Shown piece after piece: positions 23,709-36,121 of a DNA stretch of 64,000 nt (its first letter is position 1; every line of letters begins with the position of its first letter). Origin of the DNA: Alviniconcha marisindica (taxonomy: Eukaryota > Mollusca > Gastropoda > Provannidae); NCBI GenBank assembly GCA_018857735.1, contig JABMCL010000813.1, forward strand, positions 427,501-491,500, given 5' to 3'. Made by a program: the position numbers and the translations under genes. The notes under the pieces are model-generated. The model worked only from the letters and a program-made list of their open reading frames with translations, searched no databases and was not told the origin of the DNA.

Positions 23709-26700
23709 TGTATACACACACACACTCTCTCCACCCCACCCCCCACCCCCGACTGTGTTTGTTAAATGAAGCCTAAGAAATACTAGCAAGAGAAGCTGAT
23801 AATAATAGACTGTCTTTTGCCTACTAAAATTCTCATCTTCTTTTTCTTTTCTCAAAATTACACAGATTACAGAGCTTTTTCATCTTTTTGTTTGAGGTCA
23901 AACGAGAATTTCAAATGATCAATAATGTAAGAGGCTAACATTATTGTGATTATAATTTATACCACAGCATGTGTCCCACATTATGTTCAGTTTAGCATAT
24001 AAATAACATTGTATGGTTTGCAGTAACAGTTTTAGTTTTACTGTCATATTTATAGTGTCAAATCAGCAATATTATGTGTTGATGATAATAACCACAAGCA
24101 ACATTTATATACAGTAGCAAACCCTGAAGACCAGTGTATCACTCAGGTGACTGTGACAATGACATGTTCAGGTGCAGATTTGACTCCATGATTGTGTGTT
24201 CGGGTGCAGATCTGTATGAACTATGATGCATTGTGTATACATGCGTGTGTGTGTGTGCCACGATGTATGTGTGTGTGACTGTGCCACGGTGTGTTGTGTG
24301 TGTGTGTGTGTGTGTGATATTGTTTTAATTGCTGTGTGTGGTACTTTAATTAGTTGTTTTAATTATATTACCTTGTGATAAACAAAAACAAGTATGTGAT
24401 CTGAAGTTCGTTACTATTTTGTGATGACGTCACAGTTGTTCTATATTTATAACTATGGTTAAAGTAAGACTCTTTTGTTGGTGGTGTTGTGTTTGTTGTA
24501 TTGTTCTCTTAACTTTATGTATTATTATTTTATGAGTCTGCCATGACCACAACAAAATTGCCCCTTGTAGGATGATTAAAGTTTCTTGAATTGAATTGAA
24601 TTGTCTGTGTTTAGGTGCAGCAACTGCTTTGACTGTCCAATCTGTGGCCACACACTGATGACAAGAGCCACAAGCCACATGGTGGCCAATCCTGAGGACC
24701 CCAGCAAGTCCACACCCAAGAAGATGTACTACATGGCTTGTAGCTTCTGTCGATGGACCACGCGTGATGGCGGCCTGCCAGACCAGAGTGTTTGTCAGTA
24801 TCAATAATCAAGCCTCTATAGTATTCTGATAACAAAACATATATTAAAAAATTCTTGTCAGTATCAATAATCAAGCCGCCATAGTATTCCGATAACAAAA
24901 ATATGAAAAATTTCTTGTCCCAAGATTTGAAAGTTGATCACATGGGATGACTTTACGCGAGTATAGTTTTCAGAAAGTTAAACAATTTTCACAGTTTAAG
25001 TGGTGTGTGTGCGTAATGTTCTGTAAGTATATGTTGAAAAGCAAAGTGGACAGGGCAGTGCTAATTGTGAGGTGTTGCATTCTTCTGATTGGTAGTTATT
25101 TTTGTACGTATGTAATAAAAATAAAATGCATGAATTTTGAAATCAAAATGCTGTACTCTTTGTTATTGCTAGTAAAAAAAAAATCCCTGATACATGAGAT
25201 CATCCCCACCCTACCTCACCCCCCTCCCTGCACTTCCCTCCCCACCTCCCACCTCCTTGTTTAGGATTGTTGTTGTTAAATGGGGTTTTCCTGCATAGGT
25301 CTTTATAAAAGAAAAAATGGGGGGGGGGGGGGGGGGGGTACACAGAAAGAAAGTATTAACAATGTGCAGTAGTGATGCAAGTGGGTCAAAATAATCTTCT
25401 GTTCCAGCAAATGGCGGCTGGCAAGATGAAAAAAATCCAGATGCAAAGAGGGTGAGTTATAAAAAAGCAGCGTTGGTCTTTTTGTGGCATTGTTTTCTGG
25501 AGAGAAAAAAATTCTTTTTCTCCTTTGACTCGCAACAAAATTAGGTGAAGCTATGTAATTATGAGTCTTGTTTGGCTGGAAACAACCTTCACAACCATCT
25601 CACCATTGGTATTTCATTCTTGTGCTTAAATCATTGTACATTCAGTGATTAATCCCTGAACATAGTTATTAAGTTAATGAGTTATCATCATGTTTTTAAA
25701 ATACGTGATGCAAGCGTAGGGCTCTTTATGTCAACAAAGCTAAATGGGTTTTTAAAAAATGCAGCTTTGACACTGACCGAAAGAGTGTCCTGTATCTGTA
25801 CACAAATTTGTGCCTGTGTCAGACACTGACTGACTGTTGGAATCATTGAAGTTCTTTGTTTGTTCTTCAAATCAACACTCTGGTGGAAACTGACTGTTAG
25901 AATCATTGAAGTTCTGTGTTTGTTCTTCAGATCAACACTCTGTTGGAAACTGTTAGAATCATTGAAGTTCTGTGTTTGTTCTTCAGATCAACACTCTGGT
26001 GGAAACTGACTGTTAGAATCATTGAAGTTCTGTGTTTGTTCTTCAGATCAACACTCTGGTGGAAACTGACTGTTAGAATCATTGAAGTTCTGTGTTTGTT
26101 CTTCAGATCAACACTCTGGTGGAAACTGACTGTTAGAATCATTGAAGTTCTGTGTTTGTTCTTCAGATCAACACTCTGTTGGAAACTGACTGTTAGAATC
26201 ATTGAAGTTCTGTGTTTGTTCTTCAGATCAACACTCTGTTGGAAACTGACTGTTAGAATCATTGAAGTTCTGTGTTTGTTCTTCAGATCAACACTCTGTT
26301 GGAAAGCTACCGTGCTGTGGCGCAGCAGGAGAAGGCGGAGAAGGAGAGGAAAAAGTATGTCAAGAGGAGGAGCCATGCTGGATTTCAGGTAGTTTACACA
26401 GTTGCGCTGAGGCAGTGTGACATAGGTCTTCATTTCTCCCTTGCTGTGCATGATTCAGTTTGTGAAAAGAGATTGCTGTGCATGATTCAGTTTGTGAAAA
26501 GAGACTGCTGCGTATGATTCAGTTTGTGAAAAGAGATTGCTGCATATGATTCAGTTTGTGAAAAGAGGTTGCTGCCTATGATTCAGTTTGTGAAAAGAGA
26601 TTGCTGCGTATGATTCAGTTTGTGAAAAGAGATTGCTGCGTATGATTCAGTTTGTGAAAAGAGATTGCTGCGTATGATTCAGTTTGTGAAAAGAGATTGC

Positions 26701-27331
26701 TGCGTATGATTCAGTTTGTGAAAAGAGATTGCTGCGTATGATTCAGTTTGTGAAAAGAGATTGCTGCGTATGATTCAGTTTGTGAAAAGAGATTGCTGCG
26801 TATGATTCAGTTTGTGAAAAGAGATTGCTGCGTATGATTCAGTTTGTGAAAAGAGATTGCTGTGTATGATTCAGTTTGTGAAAAGAGATTTTCATTCAGG
26901 CAGCCAGCAATTAATTTGGATATAGAAGAAAATGCATTTTGTAACAGTTGGTGGAATGTGCAACAGCACAAAGGTGGATCTGGCTTCTACCAACACAGCT
27001 ACCAGCCATGCCATGTAAAACTTTGAGAAGTGCTTTCCAAGGCTTTGTCAAGAGCTGGTTAGGTGTGGGTGAACACCTTTTGAAGACAGAATACACATAC
27101 ACTGATACAGCGACCTGAGTCAGTGAATGGTGGAAGATGCTGCCTGGTTGACACGTGTACAAAAAACAGGTCATTTTATAGTTTTTTAGTTAAACTTCAG
27201 TGCCCACTAAATCTCACAAGTAAGCAAGAGCTCATCATAGAGAAAAGTAACTGTTGCAAATTTTGTATTTACCCTGTCCAGTCAGATGCTGAGTTAGCAA
27301 CAGGGTTTATCGTCCTCTGTGTGTGTGTGTG

Positions 27332-27408
<77 letters not shown>

Positions 27409-28530
27409 TAACCTCTATTTGTACATGTGCACATTTATGTAGGTGTTAATTGGTTTGATGTTGTTGTTGTTTTTAGGGGGTGCACTTGCTTGGCATTTAA
27501 AAGTTATTTTTGTACCTCTTTTTCTGACAGGACAAGTACGGACTGACTTCAGTGGCAATGAAATGGAAGCTTCAACCTGCCATGTCTAGTCTGAGGTATT
27601 GTGGAATTCACTATACCCCAGCCAAAATAAGTCATGGGTATACTTTTAAGGCTAAACTAACTTAACCAGATGTATAACCATTACATGTTAAGGTCATCCA
27701 TTTGCCTGTCCAGAGCTAACCAGTCATTGTTGACATCAAGTTTCTTACCAGATTACACCAACTTGTCATGAATGTACCACTTTTGTTTTACGTTAGCATG
27801 TCTTCAAGACAGATAATTAATGTTTCCTGATTTGACAACTTTAGCATTGGCATTTTCTTGGACATTGTTCAAGCAAAGTCTTTCACACTTTGTATAAGTT
27901 ATAACTTTGCTTGGGTTCTGCTGATGCATACCAGGTTAGATGACCATGTCCTTGTTTCAGGTCACCGGTGTGTCAGAAACATTAACTTCAAATATTCTTT
28001 TACTTTTTACATCCATGTCCAACGTAGTTTAAACATACTATGGTTGCTACATTTGTTAAAAACATGATGCACAATGTGTTTCAGGCAACTCTGATGTGTA
28101 TTTAAGGGAGATAATTTTTAAAAATCCTGAGTTTGCACTTGAAAATGAGTCTTCTTAATCTGGAAAATGTAATGACTCTTCTTTTTGCTGCTTCAGTGTG
28201 AAGGAGCAAGAGAAAGCCCCAGTTGTGCCGGAACTAGTTGCACCTGTCACAGACTTTGACCCTTTGCCTGCTGAAATCTTCACAGAACCCATTCAGCTGG
28301 ACAAAGGTCAGATATTGTTTGTAAATTCCAAGACGTAATCAGTTCTTAGTCCTAAGCTGTTGACAAGAAAAAGGTGTTTAGTGATTCAGTGTTCAGGGCT
28401 GTTGATAAGTCTGTCTGTCTGACTTGATCTGACTGTTGCTGCATAATGTTAGTGATGTAGTCCAGAGACACATTGGTTGTTTTGTTTTTTTGTTTGTTGT
28501 TGTTGTTTGTTTGTTTTGTGTGAGTGTTTT

Positions 28531-28561
<31 letters not shown>

Positions 28562-28715
28562 GGGATGTCAGATAGAACCTGAAAAGGAAGTTGGATGTCT
28601 GTAAATTTAATCAGGACTTTTTTTGTTGTTGCTGCTGCTGCTGTCTTGTGGAATTAATCATTAGTAAAGTCAGTCAGATGCAGGATCCCTTTTTTTTAAA
28701 TAGTGTGTTGGTTTG

Positions 28716-28774
<59 letters not shown>

Positions 28775-31700
28775 CTCTGTTTCACTCACTCATTTCCACT
28801 GTCACATATTATTTTGTTATATTTGGTATGTTTTGCATAAACCAAAATCTCAGAGACTGATGTTTCAGTTCTAATCTTTTTTTCTACTGCAGTGACTTAC
28901 CTGAGTCACAGACTGAATGCACCTGAATTTCAACCCTCTGCTGCCCATGACCTGCGTCCAATCCACAAACATCTGCTGGTCAGACGATCCATGAGGTGTA
29001 GGGTAAGTCTGCCATGCCTTGTACTTGTGTTTTCCTCCTTTTTGTCTCATCTCAATGTATGGCATCTCGTCATATTGGTCACTTGAGTCCTGCATCTACA
29101 GACATCTGTGAGGCAGGTGTGAGATGATGTGAGACAAGCGTAAGTGTGAGACAGGTGTGAAATTTGGCAAGACAGATGTAAGATGGTGTGAGATGATGGG
29201 AGACAAGAGTGTGTGAGATGAGTGTAAAATGGTGGGAGACAAGAGTTCCATTTTTACAATGGGCCATGTTGTAAGATGGTGAGTCAGGCGTAAAAGGTAT
29301 GAGACAGGTGTAAAATGGTATGAGACAGGTGTAAGATGATGCAAGACGAGTGTAAGATGGTGTGAGACAGGTGTATCATGGTATGAGACAGGTGTCAAAT
29401 GATGTGGGACAAGTGTAAGATGCTGAGAGACTAGTGTGAGATGGTGTCATTGTCGGACAGGAGATGCTCATTCCATGCCCCTTAACACAATGGCACCAGA
29501 AATGTTCACTGACTCAGACATGAGATGTTTGTTAGATTGTTATTCCCCTTTCACACAGTGGCACCAGAAATTGCCATTGACTCCTCCAGTTCCTTGATTC
29601 ACTGTGGTGGTTCTGTGTGTTGTCAGGAGTGTGAGCACAACCTGAGCAAGCCAGACTTCAACCCGCTGTCCATCAAGTTCAAGATTCAGCTGATTGCTCT
29701 GTAAGTTATACACCCTGTTATTGAAGGCTCTGTAAGTTACACACCCTGTTACTGAAGGCTCTGTGCATTATACACCCTGTTACTGAAGGCTCTGTAAGTT
29801 ATACACCCTGTTACTGAAGGCTCTGTAAGTTGTACACCCTGTTACTGAAGGCTCTGTAAGTTATACACCCTGTTACTGAAGGCTCTGTAAGTTATACACC
29901 CTGTTACTGAAGCTCTGTAAGTTATACCCCCCCCCCCCCCCCCACCCCCGTTACTGAAGGCTCTGTAAGTTGTACACCCTGTTACTGAAGGCTCTGTAAG
30001 TTGTAAACCCTGTTACTGAAGGCTGTAAGTTGTACATCCTGTTACTGAAGGATCTGTAAGTTGTACACCCTGTTACTGAAGGATCTGTAAGTTTTACACC
30101 CTGTTACTGAAGGATCTGTAAGTTGTACACCCTGTTACTGAAGGATCTGTAAGTTGTACACCCTGTTACTGAAGGAGGTGGGGGCTACTAGCAAGGTGTT
30201 TTTCATTTAAAAGAGTTTGGGGTGTCAGGGAGTACTGTAGGCATGATTTTAACCCTTTTATTGGTAACAGATATGTACTGTCTGGGTGAACATGAAAGTT
30301 TTTGAAGAGGAACGAAAACAGCAAGAAAGCTGCAATGTTGATTTGTATTGATTTTGGTCACAGCTTCATACTTAGGTCTGTTTGCAGGAACCACATCCCC
30401 GAGCTGAGAATCATGGCACCAGCTACATTTGCTGTTGGCAAGGTGAATGAGAATTTGACTGTCTCAGCTCTTTCTGTGACACTAGAGACTGAGCCCTCCT
30501 CCATCATGTGTTCAGCTGCTGTCTGCACCTCTGTCCCAGCACTCTCCCCAACACTTGCATCCTGTGCATGCATGTCTGCATTTCACACATACCCAAATGT
30601 CAACACAGTGTTTTATAGTATAGATTTGTATAGTGGAACCTGCTATGAGCAACTCATTTTGGGCATGAACAAAATGGTCAAATGATACAGTGGTCCTGGA
30701 GAACATGTGGTCTCTCAATAGAAAGGTCACTTGTGGTTCCTGAGGGACATTCAGCCAGTTTGTGACAGTTGTGGTTGTTGCTTTTGGGGAGGGAGGGGGG
30801 CACTCTCTCTCTCTCTCTCTCTCTCCCCCTCTCTCTCTCTCTCTCTCTGTATCAGATGTTGTATTGGCTTATATGCTGGTTGTATACTTACACCTGTACA
30901 GCTGAGTGATGTTTCTTTCATCTTTTTATTTTATTTTTTTATTTTTTGTTGTTGTTTTTGTAAACGATCTCTTGTATTTTTGACTTATCAGTAGCTTAGC
31001 AAGAAATATTTTTTACTGAACCAAAACTAGAGATTGACTGAACCAAAAGTAGAGTTTTATAAAACGTTCTCTCTCTTGTAAATGGATGGTTGTAGTTGTA
31101 CATAGTGTTTAGTATCAATGGAGGACTGGTTGCTTTGGCCAAAAAGTAACCCATCCAGCTGGTGATTATTCACTGTTCCTTTCTCACACACGATTTTGTG
31201 GTGTTGGCAGGAAACAGTGGTGACCTTCACCCTGAGCAACCCATCTGTGTATAGTACCGTGGTCAAGCTCCTGCCCATCGAAGGTGACACTGACCTTGAC
31301 TTCATGACAGCCAAGGTACGCTACATGTGTGTGTGTTCTGCTGGGTGGGGTGGGTGGGGGGGGTTCAAACTTGGCAACATTCACTGTGGTCAAAGTAGTA
31401 AAAAGGGACATTGGGTTGGACTGAGCTATTGTCAAGGTGGTGCACAAAAAGTACAGCCCATGTCCTAGTTGTTTCCTTTGGAAGGAACCTAAACTTAGAT
31501 ATTCACATAAAGCTATGACAGATCTGATAAAGTGCTCAGCATAATTAGCAAAGGCATGGATACTAAAAAATGCTTTTGTACAATATGCTTTCCATCAACA
31601 AAATGTTCCATATAGCCATCTGAAAGAAGAGGGCTGTGGCCTAAGTGTGACCTGGTGTTAACTCATAATGACACTACAGTGTATGGTGACAGTTGTGTGT

Positions 31701-32825
31701 GTGACAGATTGACTGGCCCAAGTGTGACCTGGTGTTAACTCATAATGACACTACAGTGTGTGATAACGGTTGTATGTGTGACAGATTGACTGGCCCAACT
31801 GTGACCCGGTCCTAGCCCATCATGGTGACACTGCAGTGTATGATAACAGTTGTGGTATTGTGTCAGTAACACCAGTGTATGGTGACAATTGTAGTATTGT
31901 GTAAGTGTGTGTGTGACAGATTGACTTGCCCAAATGTGACCTGGTGTTAACTCATAATGACACTACAATGTGTGATAACAGTTGTGTGTATGACAGATTG
32001 ACTTGCCCAACTGTGACCTGGTGCTGGCCCACTGTGCTGACCTTGTAGTGTGTGATGACAGTTGTGTGTATGACAGATTGACTTGCCCAACTGTGACCTG
32101 GTGCTAGCCCACTGTGCTGACCTTGTAGTGTGTGATGACAGTTGTGTGCCTGACAGATTGACTTGCCCAACTGTGACCTGGTGCTAGCCCACTGTGCTGA
32201 CCTTGTAGTGTGTGATGACAGTTGTGTGTATGACAGATTGACTTGCCCAACTGTGACCTGGTGCTAGCCCACTGTGCTGACCTTGTAGTGTGTGTATGAC
32301 AGATTGACTTGCCCAACTGTGTCCTGGTGCTAGCCCACTGTGCTGACCTTGTGGTGTGTGGTGACAGTTGTGTGTGTGAGACAGATTGACGTACCCAAAT
32401 GTGATCTAGTGTTAGCCCATCGTGACCTCATAGTGTATGATGATGGTTATGTGTGACAGTCTGACTTACCGAAATGTGGCCTGGTGCTAGCTCACTGTGG
32501 TGGCCATGCAGAGTGTCACCGTGTGATGACAGTTGTGTGTGTCTGACAGATTGACTTGCCCAAGTGTGACCTGGTGCTAGCCCATCATGATGATACTGCA
32601 GTGTATGATGATGGTTGTGGTATTGTGTGTGTGTGTGACAGATTGACTTGCCAAAGTGCGACCTGGTGCTAGCCCATCATGATGATACTGCAGTGTATGA
32701 TGATAGCAGCAAGGCCCAACAGGAGTTTAAAGATGACCCAAGGTAGGTGTCATCAGCACTCACACACGCACTCATAACACATGTGCACACACACACACAC
32801 ATGTACACACCAACACATGCGCATG

Positions 32826-32856
<31 letters not shown>

Positions 32857-34306
32857 ACAGACCCACACATAGACACAAACACAGACATACACATTCTCAC
32901 TCCATTTTACTTAGTATAACACCAGCATCCTTTGTAATGCAACAAATATTTAATGCTGTTCCTGATTTTCCCACATGTTTTACAGCCCAGATCCTTCCTA
33001 TGCTATGACAGTTGGCTTAATGTCAACAAAGCGCAGGACCTTCAAAAAGAAAGAAATCATTATGACTGAACTCTCTCCATTTCAGGGTAGTGGTGTTCCG
33101 CAGAGCTAACAAAATCGGTTTTGCTGCCAAGGTCACTCCTTTCTGCAAGACTGGAGATGTGAAGGTCAGTGCAATAGTCAGACTTTCTGTGGGAGAACAT
33201 TTTGTGACTGTGAGCACATTCTGTAAATGGGGAATTGTGTGTGTGTGTGTGTGTGCGCACACACGCTCTGTAAATTGACATTATTTTACTTTCTTTAGAT
33301 TTGCCTTGTTACACTGAAGACCTTACTGCAAAGAATGCTCCCATTTGCTGCCATTTTAATGCACAAAAAACTGGAGGGAGTTGGTGTTGCGTTCAGCCTT
33401 GAGTAACAATACAACCATCTTGATTTTCATAGTTAAATGTGACTGAGTGAGGTCTACTGTCTAGAATGGGAACATGTGAGTTGGGGCAGAAGAGTTGACA
33501 AGTGCCTGTAGTCACGAGTATTCCCCCTGTCACAAAGAATGGGAACACGTGAGTTGTGACAAAAGAGTTGATAAGTTTCTGTAGTCACAAGTATTCCCCT
33601 CACAAAGAGGTCTACTGTCTAGAATGGGAACATGTGAGTTGTGGCAGAAGAGTTGATCAGTGTATGCATGTTGTCACAAGTATTCCCCTCACAAAGAGGT
33701 CTACTTTCTAGAATGGGAACATCTGAGTCATGGCAGAAGAGTTGATAAGTGTATGCGTGTTGTCACAAGTGTTCCCCCCTCACAAAGAGGTCTAGAATGG
33801 GAACATGTGAGTTGTGGCAGAAGAGTTGATAAGTGTATGCATGTTGTCACAAGTGTTCCCCCCTCACAAAGAGGTCTAGAATGGGAACATGTGAGTTGTG
33901 GCAGAAGAGTTGATAAGTGTATGCATGTTGTCACAAGTGTTCCCCCCTCACAAAGAGGTCTGCTGTCTAGAATGGGAACATCTGAGTTGTGGCAGAAGAG
34001 TTGATAAGTGTCTGTCGTCACAAGTGTTCCCCCCTCACAAAGAGGTCTGCTGTCTAGAATGGGAACATGTGAGTTGTGGCAGAAGAGTTGATAAGTGTCT
34101 GTTGTCCCAAGTGTTCGCCCCTCACAAAGTGGTAGCAAAAACAGGCATAGTCATTTGCACACTGGTGTGTGTATTTTCAGGTGAGTTTCCTGATGAAGCA
34201 CGAGTTCCGCAACATGGCGGCTGCCATACAGAGCGAGGACAAGGAACCCAAGCTGGAATGGCTGGAGCACCGCCTCTTTCTCAATCTGGGCCGCATTCAG
34301 CATTGA
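22400..34306 (+). CDS. DCTN4: dynactin subunit 4 (p62), complete, 14 coding exons
   Basis: DCTN4 sits at the pointed-end complex of dynactin, which links dynein to cargo (family knowledge). Exons: 22400-22546, 23379-23449, 24615-24793, 25408-25451, 26287-26388, 27531-27595, 28197-28306, 28893-29002, 29627-29700, 30388-30442, 31211-31315, 32642-32742, 33086-33164, 34181-34306. All junctions are GT-AG and in phase, giving 455 aa (human about 460). The N-terminus has the cysteine-rich zinc module: [38 protein letters not shown] and ACSFCRW. A Lys/Glu coiled segment follows (exon 5), then [20 protein letters not shown] and [11 protein letters not shown], the exon 10 IPELRIMAP motif, and a beta-rich C-terminus ending LNLGRIQH. 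The ATG at 22418 has better context and fits vertebrate length better than the one at 22400. Introns contain six tandem arrays. Confidence 0.96.
23014..23062. repeat. (AT)n microsatellite
   Basis: Located in DCTN4 intron 1. Confidence 0.9.
23656..23705. repeat. (CT)n microsatellite
   Basis: In DCTN4 intron 2, followed by a short CA and C-rich stretch to 23750. Confidence 0.9.
25830..26304 (+). repeat. 60-bp array duplicating the DCTN4 exon 5 acceptor
   Basis: Eight units, each containing TTTGTTCTTCAG followed by the first ~18 nt of exon 5 (ATCAACACTCTGKTGGAAA) and ACTGACTGTTAGAATC. The last unit runs into the real exon. AG acceptors end at 25930, 25986, 26046, 26106, 26166, 26226 and 26286; the first unit has AA instead. 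In the exon 5 frame each upstream unit meets a TAG, so only the last acceptor keeps the frame open. Confidence 0.95.
26449..26892. repeat. 32-bp minisatellite
   Basis: About 14 near-identical units of GATTCAGTTTGTGAAAAGAG plus ATTGCTGCGTAT, starting 60 bp after the exon 5 donor. No splice site lies in the unit. Confidence 0.95.
27334..27403. repeat. (CT)n microsatellite
   Basis: In DCTN4 intron 5. Confidence 0.95.
28530..28780. repeat. T-run/G-run and (CT)n tracts
   Basis: Poly-T then poly-G at about 28528-28564 and (CT)n at 28719-28778, in DCTN4 intron 7. Confidence 0.85.
29096..29450. repeat. degenerate tandem repeat around GTGAGACAGGTGTAAGATGG
   Basis: About 15 imperfect units of 20-25 bp in DCTN4 intron 8. 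Confidence 0.8.
29695..30178 (+). repeat. 31-bp array duplicating the DCTN4 exon 9 donor
   Basis: The end of exon 9 plus its donor (GCTCT then GTAAGT) is the first unit of an array with TACACCCTGTTACTGAAGG. Fourteen intact GTAAGT copies occur at 29701, 29732, 29794, 29825, 29856, 29887, 29917, 29965, 29996, 30025, 30056, 30087, 30118 and 30149; one unit (29763) is mutated to GTGCAT. Use of any later donor reads CTG TAA at once, a stop. Confidence 0.95.
30800..30850. repeat. (CT)n microsatellite
   Basis: In DCTN4 intron 10. Confidence 0.9.
30984..31075 (+). repeat. fragment related to the LINE 3' tail family
   Basis: Contains TTATCAGTAGCTTAGCAAG and ACTGAACC, as in the tails at 56.9-58.4 kb, but is diverged. 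Confidence 0.5.
31637..32710 (+). repeat. 66-135 bp array duplicating the DCTN4 exon 12 acceptor
   Basis: Twelve units contain a GACAG acceptor followed by the start of exon 12 (ATTGACTTGCC, then TGTGACCTGGTGCTAGCCCA). AGs end at 31707, 31784, 31919, 31996, 32076, 32156, 32236, 32302, 32384, 32459, 32549 and 32641; the last is the real one. Central units are exactly 80 bp apart, outer ones irregular. Upstream copies lead to frameshift and stop. Confidence 0.93.
32760..32900. repeat. imperfect (CA)n tract
   Basis: Near the 5' end of DCTN4 intron 12. Confidence 0.9.
33445..34138. repeat. 70-93 bp tandem repeat, about eight copies
   Basis: Units share TCTAGAATGGGAACATGTGA, GTTGTGGCAGAAGAGTTGAT, GTCACAAGTGTTCCCCCCTC and ACAAAGAGG. 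In DCTN4 intron 13; frames of 114-141 aa through it are repeat translations. Confidence 0.9.
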
Positions 34307-36080
34307 TGCTGATGATGGTTTAGGCTGCTCTTAATACACGATCTGTGTCACTTTTTTTCTTCTTCTTTTAAAAAAAAGCAAACTTCTGTTGAATGCAGAT
34401 ACTTTTCTTGTTTTCCATCCTCTTTTTTTTCCTTTTTTTTTTTTTTTTTTTTTGGTCCTGTGGTTTTATCTTTTACTTTTTTGTGCGCAATGGGTACAGC
34501 ATTTCCCCACTTTATAGTGCCGTTCAGCACTGCTGAATTCAGAAGTCCTCTTTGTGTCGGAGTGAAGGCTTGATTGGTTGTTACATTTCTGCATGTTAAC
34601 ATCATCGCATTTACCTGCCTTCTCTCTCCTGTTGTCTTCTTCATCCCCTCTGTGTCCTGCCTTGGGATGTCTTAACTTTGTTTTCACGCCATCCGCTGTT
34701 GCCAGTCCAGATCTGCAGAAGTTGAACATTAAGGAATTATTACTCACCTCTGATTAAAATTTGTTCCCCTAAAGTTTTTTTTAAATTTTAAATTCCAGTT
34801 CGTACTTGGCCTTGTGTTTTGCTGTTTTAGTCAAATTAAAATGGTGATGAGGCTGCTTTGATTTCTTGTGGGCAATCAGGTGAGTGTATTTTCGCAGCCC
34901 TGCCTTTCAGTAGCAAGCTTTGACTTTCTTTCATTCATGCTGTTTTACATCCACAGCAGCCAATGGCCATACCACGTTGAAAATACCAGTTGACTTGTCA
35001 TCCAGGCTTTGACTTCTGTTGGGTCATAAAGCCTCACACCACTGTCAGCACGTTCTGTGAATGTGGAAGTGTTTACACACTATAAACTGACATTGTAGTT
35101 AGAACATAGTAACTGCTGCTTTGTGGGTTGATGTTGTTATGTTGACGCTCATTTCACCAACCATATATTGCTTGCTTTTAAACAAAACTCCAGCATTGTT
35201 CCACATGAGTTATTGTTGTTCATTGCGACCTGGTTCCTGGTTGTGTGTGTGTGTTCATGCATAAGTTTACTTTTCACATGCGATCGTTCATACCAGTGAT
35301 TCATTTTGACGGAGCAGTGGGTTGAATGTGTAAGGATGAGCCGTAATGGTGCAGAGTCTTCCTTTCCCAGAAGGGAGGCCAAGGATATCAGATGTCTTCC
35401 CCCTGTTTGGAATCTCAGGGCTGTCATTTGATTTGCTTTTTTCTGCCTGGTATCTTGTTATGCTGTCCAGTCCCTGTGCTCCTTGCTTGTGTGTCTTCTC
35501 TTTCCCTGCTATTGGCCCATTGCCTTGTTTTCCAGAATGTTCTTCAGTTTTCATTCTAAGAATAGGCTTTTTTGTATGGCACTATATTTGTGGGGAATGG
35601 GGGGGGGCAGCTTGGAGATAATGATTGGTCAGTAACATGTGCGCTATGCTGCCATATGGCACTGGTGTTAGCTATGATGTAATTTTATCATTTATTTAAG
35701 TTTATCTTCACTTTATTTGCTACAGTACACAAGGACTACGTTGGAGGGACTACCTGTTGGGAATACATGCGTAATTGTTACATATATATGAATATGTATA
35801 TGTTTTGCTTACATGAAACGTTTAATGAAATGTCAGTGAGAATTGTTTGTGTAGTTTGAGGGCTTGTTTCACTGTTACATTACCAAATTGGCTGACTGGG
35901 TGTAAAGCTTTCAATACATCTGTAATATATGTTTTATTCTTTCTCTTTTGCTCTCTTGACTGCCCACCATCTTTGTGCCAAGCACCATAGATATCTCGCA
36001 GCGTAACTGTGCTCAGTGCTGGTGCCTCAACTTAGGTGTGTTTTTCTGCAAACATGACGTGGATTAGAGGTCCACAGGTC

Positions 36081-36121
<41 letters not shown>

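Noticed and set aside
25916..26451. Frames of 158 aa (+) and 174 aa (-)
   Set aside because: They read through the 60-bp array in frames other than the DCTN4 exon 5 frame.
33660..34323. 114-141 aa frames
   Set aside because: Tandem-repeat translation in DCTN4 intron 13; only the 34181-34306 part is a real exon, in another frame.
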